This document shows, one piece after another, positions 22,900-34,767 of a stretch of 64,000 bases of DNA. Both the position numbers and the translations under genes were made by a program. How positions within the stretch are numbered: position 1 is the stretch's first letter; each line of letters opens with the position of its first letter. Source of the DNA: Eunapius fragilis (Eukaryota > Porifera > Demospongiae > Spongillida > Spongillidae); contig OY811971.1 of assembly GCA_963681505.1 (NCBI GenBank), forward strand, positions 19,044,369 to 19,108,368, given 5' to 3'. The notes beneath the pieces are model-generated. The model saw nothing but the letters and a program-made list of their open reading frames with translations. It was not told where the DNA came from and did not search any database.

Positions 22900-25240
22900 G
22901 ATAAGGTACTGAAGGGAAGTACGGACATTTACACATACCTGGCCTGGAATGAGGCAGTTGGTATAGTGAAGTGGAGGATCACAGGAGACTTTTTAATATG
23001 GTGAGGTGTTGCCATAGATAACACTAATTCATATATACACATACATGTACATATACACACATATACATATACGTATACACATACAAATAAAACACATGCA
23101 CACATACATGCACATAAAACACACATGTACACACATAGCCATAACCACTGTCACACACACACATACATAGTCATAAACGCACACACATACATATATACAT
23201 CTATACATACATGTACATATACATGTACATGTATGTTCACACATGGGACAGTGTACGAGAAAACATGGTAGTTTTCAAATGCTGCAGTTGGCACAAATCT
23301 AATGCACCTAAACTTAAAGTCGGACTAGCTTTTGCAAAGTTAGAAGTATTGAATCTTTTATGATGCATTCATTTTCAATGGGAAAGGTCGTACCGTCAGT
23401 CGTATAGAAATATGGCAGCTCTTGTATATTTGATGCTCCCGCCATTTGTACCAGACGTTACCTCTACGTGTATGCTCTTACATGTACTACTGCTCCGGTA
23501 TATAACCTTTTAGCGTATTACGAACAGTCACTACCATCCACTATACGTTTTGCATTCATGCTACTTAACTAGTACTCTGAGACTTACAAGATCCTTCCGT
23601 AATAAGTCTGGTTGTATGCCATGTCGATTCTCTGAGTGGCAAACTCCTTTGTGTAATCGCAACCTCCGTCTTTCCCAATTAGTGCCACCTAGCCACTCCT
23701 ACATGTGGTCATGATGCTAAGTCAGTACATAGCAATAATTATTGGTCATTTAACTACAAGATCAAAAAAACAGCTAGGTCTGGGCACGGCCGACTGATGA
23801 TAAGGGGCACGTGATGATCGTCTTGTATGCGGGTGTATCTCACTAACCATTCAACGGAAGTGCGATTTGAAGGCCCTAAGCTCTGAAAAAATGGTGATAG
23901 ATAAGTACACTGACTGCTCTCATATAATCCGTTAGCACCTAAGGAAATTATCATTTGGTTGGGAAACTATTGATGACTGAATAATGAAATGAGATAAAAT
24001 GAATGGACATTGGAAACTTGCATAATTAATGTGGAAGTGCGGATATAAGTACCTAAGGTGCGAAAAACTACTCAAAATATGCCAAATAGTCCCCACATTA
24101 CAAATCCGAGAGCACCTAGTCAATATTTTGTTTTGTTCTGCAGTAAGCTGCAGTTTTATGAATGCGTCAATACATTTTCTATGGACACCGAATTACGCAA
24201 TGACCGAATACCGCGTAATCCTTTTGACCGCCAATTTCTCGATATGAATGGGTACACATCCACTCCCCAGTAAGTGATCTTCAGGGCTCATGAGAGTACT
24301 GCATAAAAAAGCATAGTATTAGCATTCACATACACAGGTACTTTATTATACTGACTTTCTTCAGCTTCCACAGAGAAATCACCATGGTTCTCTTGGTTTT
24401 GCAGTTTGTTTTCCAGAGATGAATCAGATTGCAGGAAACAGCCAACCTCCAGTCAAATGTCCAGTAAGTTATTTTTTTACTTCATGTATTATGAGAATCA
24501 ATGTTATTTTTTGGTCACACTATAATGTGATGTACAAATTCACTTTCGCTTTCCACATACAACCACCTTCTGTGGTCGGTGTTCCATTTCGCCAAAAATG
24601 GATGTGTTGTGTTTGTACGCACACATACTAATGTATTAATTTTTCACTTTTTGCAGACATTAAACCATCATGTTTCACTTGGCTTGGTGGTGTGTCTGAT
24701 GAAACTATTTCCCAAATGCTGATGGCACCAAACAAGACCAGCATGACCTAGGTGCAGGGGTTCCATTGAAGACATTCGGTAGGGTACATAGTGGGTGTGG
24801 TCTTTGCTTATGATGCACACTTTATGTACATGAATGGTACACTGTACATCAATGTGAAACATGTATGTGTGTATTCCATTACCACTGATGGTCCACCAAT
24901 GTATATACAGTCTGCTCCAAGACATCCCAGAACTTTACAATACAAGAGGATATCACTCCACGAGAAGTATGCATGGAGAAAGTCTGCTTGAAAGACTGCA
25001 TTGGTTGTTTGAAGCACATGACCCTGGTCTTGTACAGAATTGTTTGGTTTACAGAGATTGGGATTTTTCATTGAGTCATGCATATAACATTGGATACATT
25101 TGACTGTTATGAAACAGCAGACAGCCATGGGACCTGAGGCTATCGTACTACGTACTGCCCCATCAATGAAGATGCTGACAGTAGTTGAGCAGGGGAAGAT
25201 CCTTAGAGAACAAAAGGGTCGTACCCAGTCCCGGAACATG
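22900..25240. other. No supported gene
   Basis: Contains a TACATGTA/ACATAC tract (23,035-23,240) and scattered short frames on both strands. Around 24,410-24,470 and 24,900-25,100 there are fragments that could be coding, but none shows a recognisable motif or a clean splice structure. Confidence 0.55.
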
Positions 25241-25254
25241 GTCTCCTTTTCCTT

Positions 25255-25560
25255 CTTGGCAACGCATAACTCGGGATAGGAACACTTTTAAACATTGAAA
25301 ATTTCACCAATAGCTTCAGAATAAGCTAGAAGAGCCGCTTTTATATAAAATAGCCGATGTTATATTTGGTGAACAATCGACTATACGGTATATGTAAGAC
25401 GCATAATTAGGTAATTTTAGATATCTAAAAATGGCGGTATACCCATGCAATATAGAAATGATCCAAGCGAAAAGAAACGGTCCGCTAAAAGGCAACGTTA
25501 TTGGGAGAATCCTGAATCTGCTCGCTTTGGCGAAGAGAGTGGGGTAAGGGAAGGCTAAGT
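25255..25560 (+). mobile_element. Truncated copy of the MPSRQ-type transposon end
   Basis: ACGCATAACTCGGGATAGGA at 25,262 and the following GAAAATTTCACCAATAGCTT block recur at about 31,005 and, inverted, near 40,540. Downstream, a broken frame reads [14 protein letters not shown], the Arg/Lys/Tyr-rich repeat type seen more fully at 31,430-31,690. It is a decayed terminal piece. Confidence 0.7.
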
Positions 25561-25737
25561 GTACCCTGCAAAACCAAACGAGGCTAGTAACCGATAAAGT
25601 TATTCAAAGGTATGTAAATGTAGCTACCTACTCTTACTAAGCTTGGTTTTGGTGGCTGAACATTACGGATCAATTACAGATCAATTACGTATCATCAATT
25701 ACGCATCGGAATAATGTGCACGACTTTAGAAAAAATG

Positions 25738-25999
25738 AAGTAAATAAAGAAACTTCTCTATGAGAAAGTTGGTGGGATATATAGGATTTGAAGGCAATGG
25801 TGGTGTAAAAAGCTAGGAAATAAGGGTCTGTAATAGTAAGGGAAAATGTTATAGTCCTGTATTTAGCACACGAACATAGTATAATGCTACAAACGGCTAA
25901 ATATATAGGTCTATGACAATTTCCCTCAGGCCCTTGTTTCCTTCCTTTTTACCCTTCAAATCCTATATCCCACCAACTTTCTCATAGAGAAGGTTTTTT
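25738..25999. mobile_element. Foldback MITE family copy
   Basis: Left arm AAGTAAATAAAGAAACTTCT through GAAAGTTGGTGGGATAT and right arm mirrored to CTTTCTCATAGAGAAGG. It is closest to the 39,338 copy but with small internal differences. It follows directly on the truncated transposon end at 25.26-25.56 kb, the same pairing as at 39-40 kb. Confidence 0.85.
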
Positions 26000-26120
26000 T
26001 TTGTGTAATATGAATGAATGCATATGTTTGTAACAAAGTGCAGAAACGGCAGCTGGGGGGGGGGGGGGCATAGTCTCGACCCCAGACCCAACGGACGCAG
26101 CTGCGGATGGATCAAATTTG

Positions 26121-26320
26121 NNNNNNNNNNNNNNNNNNNNNNNNNNNNNNNNNNNNNNNNNNNNNNNNNNNNNNNNNNNNNNNNNNNNNNNNNNNNNNNN
26201 NNNNNNNNNNNNNNNNNNNNNNNNNNNNNNNNNNNNNNNNNNNNNNNNNNNNNNNNNNNNNNNNNNNNNNNNNNNNNNNNNNNNNNNNNNNNNNNNNNNN
26301 NNNNNNNNNNNNNNNNNNNN
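26121..26320. other. Assembly gap (200 N)
   Basis: Exactly 200 undetermined bases, next to G-rich homopolymers at 26,057 and 26,372 that probably caused the break. Confidence 0.99.
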
Positions 26321-26550
26321 TGGCGATGCTGATAGAGGATAACAGCGGCGGATCCAGGAATTTTGAAGGGAGGGGGGGGGGGGGGGAGGGGGGGGGGGGG
26401 GCACCAACAACAAAAACTTTTAATTAAGTGGAAAGGGGCGTGGTTCACCGAAAGGGGGTGGGTGCGGGAGGGGGGATATGCCCCCTTCGCTTTTGGTAGC
26501 TGTACGTTAAAAATGCATTTGAAAACGCTATATTGCGCGACTATGAATAT

Positions 26551-27690
26551 GTTACGGCTCAATTTAAAACCTGACCCGTTTTAAAACGGGTCGCCCGTTT
26601 TAAAGCCGGTCGACCGGTTTTAAAGCCGGTCAACCGGTTCTAAAATGGGTCGACCGATTTTAAAACCAATATGCAAAACTGACCCGTTTTAAAGCGGGTT
26701 GACCGGTTTTGAAACCGGGTACCTGTTACTGGATCAGTTAACAGTGTATAAATTCAGAAAATTTATTGAAATAAATAGCATGCAGCAAATTAAAATAACG
26801 ACGAGCGCACACAAAAAACAGATCTAAAAAGGCAAGTTCCTTGAGATCTAAAAAGGCAAGTTCCTTGAGTACATTTAACTAAGTTTGGTTCGTGAATTGC
26901 ATGCGGGCCGTTATTTATCCTTGCCACATCCATGCATGGTGTTGAAGGCGTGTTCCAAACATATTCTGGTACAGTTATACACCCTTGATGGAACCATTCC
27001 TTGCAAACGTCGCATTCCACCATGTTACCATCCTCTATGCTCCGACATGTGCAGATGATTTCAAGTAGCTGTGTCTCCTTTACCATCTTCTTCCTTTTTA
27101 ACATCTCACCATTATAAGGTTCCATTTCATTTTGCATCAAGCAATGCAACACATGCTTTCTCATGTCAGTGTGCGATGAATGGCAACACCACGCATCAAT
27201 AGTCGTCTACAACTGACAAACAATTTAGTGAGAAGTACCTGCATGTTCTTTTACTGGAACAACAAGAACATCGCGAGATCCTAGACTAGGGATGTTCAGA
27301 ATCTGGAATCCCTTCTTCTTAACAAAGAAGCTCAAGTTCTTGTCAACAGACGATGGGTCTTTTATGGCGGTTTTAATTTTGTCTCCTAAGTCTATATAAA
27401 CTACACCTCTATAGTTCCTCTATCATTGGAGGAAAACTTCTCGGCAAGAAAGGCTCCAAACTCCTTCTCTCGATCGTACATATCCATTTCATAGCCAAAT
27501 GCCAAAAAAAATGCAACTGAACAGAGAAACGCACACTTTGAAATTGTATAAACCACGTGTTATTATAATAACAATTAGCCCGTTTTAAAGCCGGTCGACC
27601 GGCTTGGAAATGGGTTAACCCGCTTTAAATTGGGTCGACCCGTTTTAAAACGGGTCAAAAGTTTTAAATCGGGCCGTAACAAATTTATAA
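26551..27690. mobile_element. ~1.1-kb TIR element with GACCCGTTTTAAAACGGGTC subterminal repeats
   Basis: The left end GTTACGGCTCAATTTAAAAC (26,551) and right end (complement of GTTACGGCCCGATTTAAAAC, near 27,680) are inverted. Both ends carry arrays of about 20-bp palindromic units of the type ACCCGTTTTAAAACGGGT and CCGGTCGACCGG (26,570-26,725; 27,577-27,665). Such subterminal palindromes are typical of transposase-binding regions. The interior encodes a minus-strand PHD finger. It is flanked by G tracts and GGATCC-containing repeats, so it is nested in another repeat. Confidence 0.82.
26925..27164 (-). pseudogene. PHD-finger C-terminus of a transposon protein
   Basis: The minus-strand frame reads MRKHVLHCLMQNEMEPYN, a basic linker, then IICTCRSIEDGNMVECDVCKEWFHQGC: the C-x-C ... 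C-x2-C ... H-x2-C core of a PHD finger; the final Cys pair is disrupted (NTPSTPCMD). This layout, R..H..C followed by a PHD finger, is what I recall at the C-terminus of transposon proteins with Ulp1-type proteases in fish and cnidarians. Upstream on the same strand (27,290-27,500), pieces such as EKEFGAFLAEKFS and VDKNLSFFVKKKGFQ are readable in separate frames. The 3' end is likely decayed. Confidence 0.65.
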
Positions 27691-27699
27691 TTAGACGAT

Positions 27700-27707
27700 T
27701 GGGGGGT

Positions 27708-27739
<32 letters not shown>

Positions 27740-27740
27740 A
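27700..27740. repeat. Poly-G tract (~38 G with one T)
   Basis: One of about 20 long G or C runs in the window. It lies about 130 bases upstream of the Src-like start codon. Confidence 0.95.
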
Positions 27741-27868
27741 CGGGCCGGGATCCGCCGCTGGCCGATAATTAAATCAATCGCCGCGTGAGCTATAATTATT
27801 GATGTTTGGGCGTAGTCCGGGACCCTTTGCACGAGGAAATCTAACGTAGTTATTCAGCACCGCTTGAA

Positions 27869-30800
27869 ATGGGCTGTAAGCAGAGCACGGCTGCTGGCGC
27901 TCCACAAATGTCGAATGTTGTCCAGGTCGAGTTCTCGCAGTCACAAAACGCTGTGCAGCTGCCTCAGCCAGCTCGAGTCGTTACCCCGTCGCCGCTCCCG
28001 CCATCCACCCCTGTTGTCGACAACATCAAGCCGGTGTACAAAGCTCGGTACTCCTATTCGGCGAGAACCGCCGAAGACATCAGCTTTGACAAAGGAGAAA
28101 AGTTAATGATTCTAGCCGGGCTGGAAGGTGATTGGTGGATGGCTCGGTCGCTGAAGACCAGCAAAGAAGGCTACATACCAAGAGTCTACGTAACACCATT
28201 GGCAAGCTACGAAGCCGAAGAGTGAGTAAAATTTCTTGCGGGGAAAGGGGGGGGGGGGGGGGGGGGTTAAAGACGCCACCACTGCATGCATTTCCGTGGT
28301 TTCGAATTTCGTAAGGATGCCAATGTTAACAACTATTCACCACGTCCGTTATGCAAAGAGCCCCCATCCCCCCCCCCCCCCCCCCCCTCCCACCCGCGCT
28401 TTCACAGGAAAAAAAAAAAAAAAAACGCGTCGAATCAAATCCTTATCTCCCGTAGGTAAATATTAAATATAATAAGCGTACCGCCGCACGTTTAATCACG
28501 TTACATCCGGTTAATGTCTATATTGTCACACCCGATCTGTTGAAAGTCACCAAAAATATTATTATTCTTTAACGGAGCGCTGAGCCATAACAATGGTGAA
28601 GGAATTGCCCTCATGTAAAGAATTTGTTGACATACTTCTTACATATTCATACAGCTGAGGCCAAAGTTTAGATAGATGAGGTTTGGGGTTTTATTAACCC
28701 GCTTAGCAACACCTACCTACAGCCCCCATAAAAATGGCTGCCATACACAAAACAGTTTGTGGTTATCAGAAGCTATCAATAATCAATATTATTTGAAATA
28801 CAGGTCCAACATAATGTGGCACAATATTATAATATAAAGTTTGCAATTATCCACGTTCTTCAAACATTAATTATGACATATATCTTATAAAACTATGCAT
28901 TGTTTAACCCTTTCATCTCTCATCAAAATGCTTGACATCGTGAGATTGTACTTATCAGGCCCTTCAATTTGGTGCTATGCATGGACCTGTTCTCATAGTG
29001 GGCACCAAGATAAGATACTGCAAAGTTTTTATATGTAAACTAATTAATTATTCAGCATCGATTATCTTGTAAACCATTAAGGGTGAAATAATTACTGCAT
29101 TGAATGATCTCTTATATAAAGACAAATTAACATAATTGGTAAAAAAATTGTGCTGTCCATCTGCTTGTTAAAATGGTATACAATGACCCGCCAGCAGGGT
29201 TAATGATAACCATGAAAATGTGCCCTGACAAAATGTCCTGACAATGTTCAAATTGGTCGGACATGCATCCAATTTGAATGGACATAGATATGTTCATTCT
29301 TTAATTGATTACAATACATAATACCATATGCTGTCATTCAGAGTTAATATAATGCATGAGTGTAAGTGTCAAAGTAAAAGCCAGCCTAGAAAACAGAGTC
29401 AAAGCGAATGCCCGTCTAGATCTATAAAAGACCCCCAATCATCTAAATCAAAAATAGACGCCCAACTACCATCAGGCGTATCCTCACTAACAGAAAGTGA
29501 GGTATGTATACACTGTGTTTTTGGTGTAGGTTTGTTCCATGTATCTTGCACGGTTCTGCGTTGTGCATCCTTCCACCACAACTGAACAACACCACCAGCA
29601 TCCAATTGAACTAGTGGTGGTGCATCAACTGCAATCCTCAACAGGTTATCAAAGTGATCCTCATCAAGTCTGCTTTGAAGGTCAGTCTTGCCAAGCTTCA
29701 GTACTGAGAAGGTGCGCTCAAAATGTCCATTAGACATTGGGAAACAAAAGAGAAGCTAAGTATTAGGCCACTTTTTTAGCATAAGCAGAAATAAATAGCT
29801 TCCACCAGATAGTTAGGCAGCCCTCTTTTACCATATCTAGGTACTGTTTGGCATATCCAAGCATGTCCTTTCTCTCTTCCTCAAGAAGGGATAGATCGAT
29901 ATGGCATTTTTTAGTGGAACGGTAACTTTGCACTGAGACTGTGAAGTGCAGCATCTGCAAATTCAAGCTTATCTGACCTTTGCCATGGGCCATGGATAGC
30001 AATGAAGGGTAATAGTATTTGTCAGTAATTCTGGATGCTGCAACTTCACTTGCTCCTTCAGGCAAGTAAGAATTAGTTCCATGTATTCATTCTTATGGGC
30101 TGTGAGTAAGAAATACTTTCCTCATTGTTGTGTCCAACAAGAAGGGCTTCTTGATTCGTCACCTCCTCATCAGAGTGGTGTAGTCTTGAAAGAACCGTTT
30201 TCACTTTTTAGAATTTCTTCAAGCATTGTTGTCTTCAGCTTTGTAATTGCATTGTTAGTTTTCAAAATGGACTCGATTGCATCAATAAAACATATATAGC
30301 TCATGCATCATTCAGAAGAACCATACTAAACGCAGCAGCAGGCTTTAATATGTCATGAAACAAAGCACATCCAAGGAGCACTTTGCTATTAGGCCATTTC
30401 AGTATTACCTTTTGCTTGTCTACTTGCTTAACAGCAGGATCCCCAGTAAGTGAAGTAAGATGTGCTAGATAAATATTGCTCTATGATGCGATGTATTGCT
30501 GCTATTTTGTGGCCAATTAACCTTGTTCCACAGGCACGTAAATATCTATTTCCTCTACCTTCCATCTCCCCTTCCTCCAAACGTGGCTTCAAGGATGCTA
30601 CAACTTCATCCAGCTCACGACACTTTTTAGGAGATTTTTCATAAATAAAATAAAGTTGAAGCAACAGCTCATCTAATTTATCAAAGAAAGTTCCTTTAAG
30701 TTCCTTTTAATGCAAGCTCTAGACGATGTGCTAATAATGACAACCCATGGAACTGAATATTCTAGGTATCCTCTCAACCCATTTTGAGCCATGTACACTC

Positions 30801-33800
30801 GTACCATCACAACCTAGTCCTACTTACTTATTTTTCCAGTCAGAAACTCCCGTGTGATCAAATGCCCTAATAAAACAATCAAATAATACCTCTGCATTGC
30901 CACTTACTGGTTGTCTAACTGCAAAAGGCTTGATGCAGACATGAACCCTACCATCTTGTGCGTGAGGGTCACAGTACATGACAAGGAATAGTTCCTCCAA
31001 CGCGGGATAGGAACACTTTTAAGCAATGAAAATTTCACCAATAGCTTCAGAATAGGCTGGAAGAGCCGTTTAGTCGATGTTCTATTTTGGTAAACAATCG
31101 ACTATTCGGTCTATGTAAGACGCATAATAACGTTACGACGTAATTTTAGATATCTATTAGGGATCAATGGCGAACAACTATAGAGTATTCTAAACGCTTT
31201 GGTGCATCAAATCATTCAATCGTCGTTTGGTGTATATATATAGTGAAGTTTTTTTTTTTCTCAAAATTCCTTCACGTCAGGAAAAGAAACGAGCGAAACG
31301 ACGTGCGAATATATCGTTCGAGACGATGTTTTAGAATCAGCACGGGCATCGGCCCCACCTAATAGCCACACCTTCCATTGTGCCCCCCCCCCTCCCGAAT
31401 CCCGGATCCGCCACTGCATCCTAAAGCAGAGCCAGAAAAGGAAAAGAAACAGTCCGCCGGTATCAAGACGACCCAGAAAAGAAACGGTCCGCTAAACCCG
31501 ACGCCTAGACCGCTGAACGAGACCGATATTAAGCAGACCCAGAATAGAAACGGTCCGCTGCGGTATCAAGAAGATCCAGAAAAGAAACGGTCCGCTAAAA
31601 GGCAATGTTATTGGGAGAGTTCTGAATCTGCTCGCTTGGCGAAGAGAATGCTGTACGGGAAGGCTAAGCGTACCCTGCAATATTTGCAGTATTTTCATCT
31701 TCATCCATTGGACCATGCACTGTCTTTCACTGAAGGGTCTGGTTGGACATTACACTGTATGGGGTTTCTTCTCAGCAGTCCTGTAGGTGTTTGTACTGTA
31801 TAAGAGCGGGTTGTGTCTGCACTGGAGAGTACAGCTCCGTTCCGGGTACTACATCTTTGCCTTTCGTCTTCACCCACACATCCGTGCCCTCAGGAAGTGG
31901 TATTGAGGGGTAGGCCTTGTGGCAACGGTCAAAATCTTTCTTCAGTCTTGAAAACTGTATCTTGCTCTTTAAACTCCTTCAGGTAAGACCACTCAGGAAT
32001 CAACCTCTCTTCCCTCTGTGGCAGGTCGGTTCGCAGCTGTCTGCCCATAAGCAGCTCTGCCAGGCTCCTCCCACACTATGGAAGTGGTGTCGACCGATAG
32101 CTCAAGAGGGCCAAGTGTGGGTCGCCGGACAGCCTGAAGAGCTTTTTTACTGTCTGTACCCCACGCTCCACGTGACCATTGCTTTGAGGATAGTAGGGGC
32201 TACTTGTGATGATGCTGCTGGAAGTTATATACTTCTGTGAGAATTGGGAGACCTCTAATGAAGAGTATTGTGAGCCATTATCACTCACAACTGTCTCTGG
32301 GGTCCCATGTCGAACGAAAATATCCTTCAGTGCTTCGATGATGTTGAGGGAGGTGGACTGAGTTTCACCACTTCTAGGAATCGGGAAAAATAGTCCACTG
32401 TTGGAAGATAATTGGCCCGTGGAAAATGTCTGTTGCAACCTTTTGCCATGGATAAGATGGTAGTTTAGTTGAGATCAGTGGTGCACTCTTGGGTTTGAAC
32501 TCTTTTGCAAACTAATTAGGGCATTGTTTGACAAAGTTGTTAAGCTGATGTAATATACCAGGCCACCAAAAAGCAGCTTTTGCCCTCTTATGGCACTGTT
32601 GTATTCCCAGGTGGATGAAATACTGGCTCAGCTATCTGGAACCAAGGTACTCAGTAAGCTAGATGCAATGTCATAGTCCTATATTTAGCACACGAACATA
32701 GTGTATGCTACAACTATGACATTTTCCCTTACTTTTACAAACCCTTGTTTCGTTCCTTTTTATACCACCATTGCCTTCAAATCCTATATCCCACCATGCA
32801 ACCTTCTCATAGAAAAGGTTTTTTACTTGTCACTTTTCATTTCTAGTCAGCGCGTCGCTTCATAGCGTGTTTCATCGTGATTAAGCTTAAAATGCGTAGG
32901 ATTCGGTCATAATACTGCGATTATCTCACTGGATTACGCAAATCAGCGCGCTTTGAACTCTCCTCATGGCGCGTTAAAACATGTTACGAGGCATGTTTTT
33001 TCCTACGGGCAGAAATGTGACTGTAGTGTGTGTGTGAACATATTTGGCTACCATGGTGTCTATGTATGTATGCATATGTGCATGTGTGTACTTAGCGACA
33101 AGTTTCTGACATTGTTATACACATATACATGACCACAAACATATTCACACATAGTCACATGTGTAAACATTACATTCCTGTCACGTTTCAGTTGGTATTT
33201 TGGAGACATAAGTAGGGCAGAGGCAGAGAGATGGCTGCTGGTACAAGGCACACAGAGTGGTGCCTTCCTTGTGCGGGCAAGCCCTACCCAAAAAGACTCA
33301 TTCTGCCTTTCCCTGAGGGATAGTGACGACATTAAACATTACCGCATCAAAACTCTGGACAATGGTAGATTTTATATAGCATACAGAATCTCATTTCCAA
33401 CTCTTCAGGTAAATGTTGGTCTACGAATAGGTGTAGATTTAAAGAGCAGCATCGAATTCATGATGTGTGCAACAAGTATGGGGTATGCAGATGTGTGTGA
33501 GATTTGTGAGGGTATGAATGATGATCATGCTGCTTCTGTGACAGACCACCTCTCTGACTTGTATTGCATGATGCATTGGGATGCAGGATCTGGTGGCCCA
33601 CTACATGATGGATTCAGACGGCTTGGCCCAGAGGCTGACTATGCCCTGCTCGAGAGCCAACCTGCCCATCACCTCAGGCCTCTCTTACAAAGATGAGTTG
33701 GAAATTGACCGCTCCACCCTTGTGCTTCAGAGGAAGCTTGGTCAGGGCAATTTTGGTGAGGTCTGGGCTGGTGTGTGGAATGGTACCACGGCAGTTGCTG

Positions 33801-33927
33801 TCAAGACGCTCAAGCCAGGTTAGAGGTGTGTGAGGGAATTTGCGTTTTATTTATGGGCGGATTGCGAGGTTTATTTCCTACTGCTCATATTAAAGGTTGC
33901 ACGTAATCTTAATGAGGAAGTGATGAA

Positions 33928-33967
<40 letters not shown>

Positions 33968-34767
33968 TCTGCTCTCTCTCTTCTCTCTCACTCTCCCCAC
34001 CCCCTCTCTCTCCAGACACAATGGATGTTAAGGATTTTGTACAAGAGGCCCAGGTGATGAAAAGGATTTACCATCCCAACCTCCTCCAGCTATATGCGAT
34101 TTGCACAGTTGGTGAGCCTATTTACATAGTAACAGAGCTTATGAAGTATGGCAGTCTCCTGGAGTACCTTACGCACGGGGATGGACGGAACGTCACATTG
34201 CATCAGATGGTAGACATGTCTGCTCAGATAGCATCGGGTAAGGGTGCATTTTGAAAGCATTGCACATCAATTAACTATTCAATCCAAATAACTATTCCAC
34301 ACACACACCCTCCCCCCCCAGGAATGACTTGCTTGGAGGCACACTCGTACATTCACAGAAGCCTGGCGGCGAGAAACATCCTTGTGGGTGAGAGGAACGT
34401 CTGCAAGGTGGCAGATTTTGGCCTCACCAGGGTGATCAAGGAACACATTTACAGTCCGAGGAAAGGCACCAAGTTCCCCATGAAGTGGACCGCACCCGAG
34501 GCCGCCCTGCACAACCGGTTCACCATCAAGTCAGACGTGTGGTCGTTTGGTGTCCTCATCTCTGAAATACTGACCCATGGGGCCATGCCTTATGCCGGGA
34601 TGAACAACAGGCAGGTCCTGGAGGCTGTGGACGTAGGGTATCGCATGCCACCACCGGAGGGGTGCCCAGACCCAATTTACAAGATCATGCTTACCTGCTG
34701 GAAACACGAGCCAGAGGATCGGCCCACATTTGAATCGCTCAAGAAACTTCTGGAGGACTATTATTAG
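27869..34767 (+). CDS. Src-family non-receptor tyrosine kinase with HRS catalytic loop and no C-tail
   Basis: Exons 27869-28221, 33192-33408, 33587-33818, 34016-34237 and 34322-34767; all introns are GT-AG and phases join to give 489 residues. MGC at the N-terminus predicts myristoylation and palmitoylation, so membrane attachment. SH3 is about 54-112 ([18 protein letters not shown]); SH2 about 119-205 with FLVRAS, binding Arg R146; kinase about 233-489. Kinase motifs: [12 protein letters not shown] with K263, alphaC E278, gatekeeper T307, DFG 373-375, activation-loop Y385, APE. The catalytic loop is HRSLAARN: Asp is replaced by S355 (AGC). The protein ends LEDYY, so the C-terminal inhibitory Tyr tail of Src is missing, and the SH2-kinase linker Trp is Leu. 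LAARN and overall shape suggest a Src42A/FRK-like branch. Intron 1 is about 5 kb and full of transposons. Confidence 0.93.
28237..29395. other. Src-like intron 1, 5' part, no gene
   Basis: After the GTGAGT donor come a poly-G tract (28,248), a poly-C tract (28,370), a poly-A run and AT-rich sequence. No conserved frame is seen. Confidence 0.65.
29399..30960 (-). pseudogene. Degraded hAT transposase (ZNF862-like)
   Basis: Minus-strand pieces in order: [17 protein letters not shown] and GCDGTSVHG (about 30,790-30,960); [14 protein letters not shown] with [12 protein letters not shown] (30,428-30,664); a middle piece with [13 protein letters not shown] (29,763-30,065); and the C-terminal dimerisation region with [15 protein letters not shown] and [15 protein letters not shown] (29,399-29,737). 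These are recognisable hAT features of the type in vertebrate ZNF862-like proteins. Stops and frame changes separate the pieces, so it is dead. It lies antisense within Src-like intron 1. Confidence 0.82.
30995..31690 (+). mobile_element. MPSRQ-type transposon 5' piece with basic repeats
   Basis: Shares CGGGATAGGAACACTTTTAA and GTTTTTTTTTTTCTCAAAAT-type blocks with 25.26 kb, 40.5 kb and 6.1 kb. A plus-strand frame (31,378-31,803) has repeats such as [20 protein letters not shown] and [16 protein letters not shown], an Arg/Lys-rich repeat type I associate with sponge and cnidarian transposon proteins. GGATCCGCCACTG at 31,404 marks the junction with another repeat. Confidence 0.65.
31825..32640 (-). 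pseudogene. Degraded Ty3/Gypsy-type integrase region
   Basis: Minus-strand, in order: an H-x-G ... [11 protein letters not shown] ... C zinc-binding piece (about 32,540-32,635); the integrase core with VSDNGSQY and [17 protein letters not shown] (32,076-32,438), keeping the second Asp and the Glu of the DDE triad; then frames with [12 protein letters not shown] and [16 protein letters not shown] (about 31,825-32,060). Stops and frameshifts break it. No LTRs, reverse transcriptase or envelope are seen. It is antisense to the host gene, in Src-like intron 1. Confidence 0.82.
32673..32832. mobile_element. Right half of a foldback MITE
   Basis: TCCTATATTTAGCACACGAA through CCACCATTGCCTTCAAATCC to CTTCTCATAGAAAAGG matches the right arm of the 25.7-kb and 39.3-kb copies. 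The left arm is absent, so it is a truncated copy in Src-like intron 1. Confidence 0.78.
33930..34015 (+). promoter_or_regulatory. Expanded CT-repeat polypyrimidine tract at a splice acceptor
   Basis: A (TC)n microsatellite of about 35 bases plus further C/T sequence runs into the AG acceptor at 34,014-34,015 of the fourth Src-like exon. It doubles as an unusually long polypyrimidine tract. Confidence 0.7.

Noticed and set aside
31825..32640. Endogenous retrovirus
   Set aside because: Only a Ty3/Gypsy-type integrase region is present; no LTRs, gag, reverse transcriptase or envelope are seen.
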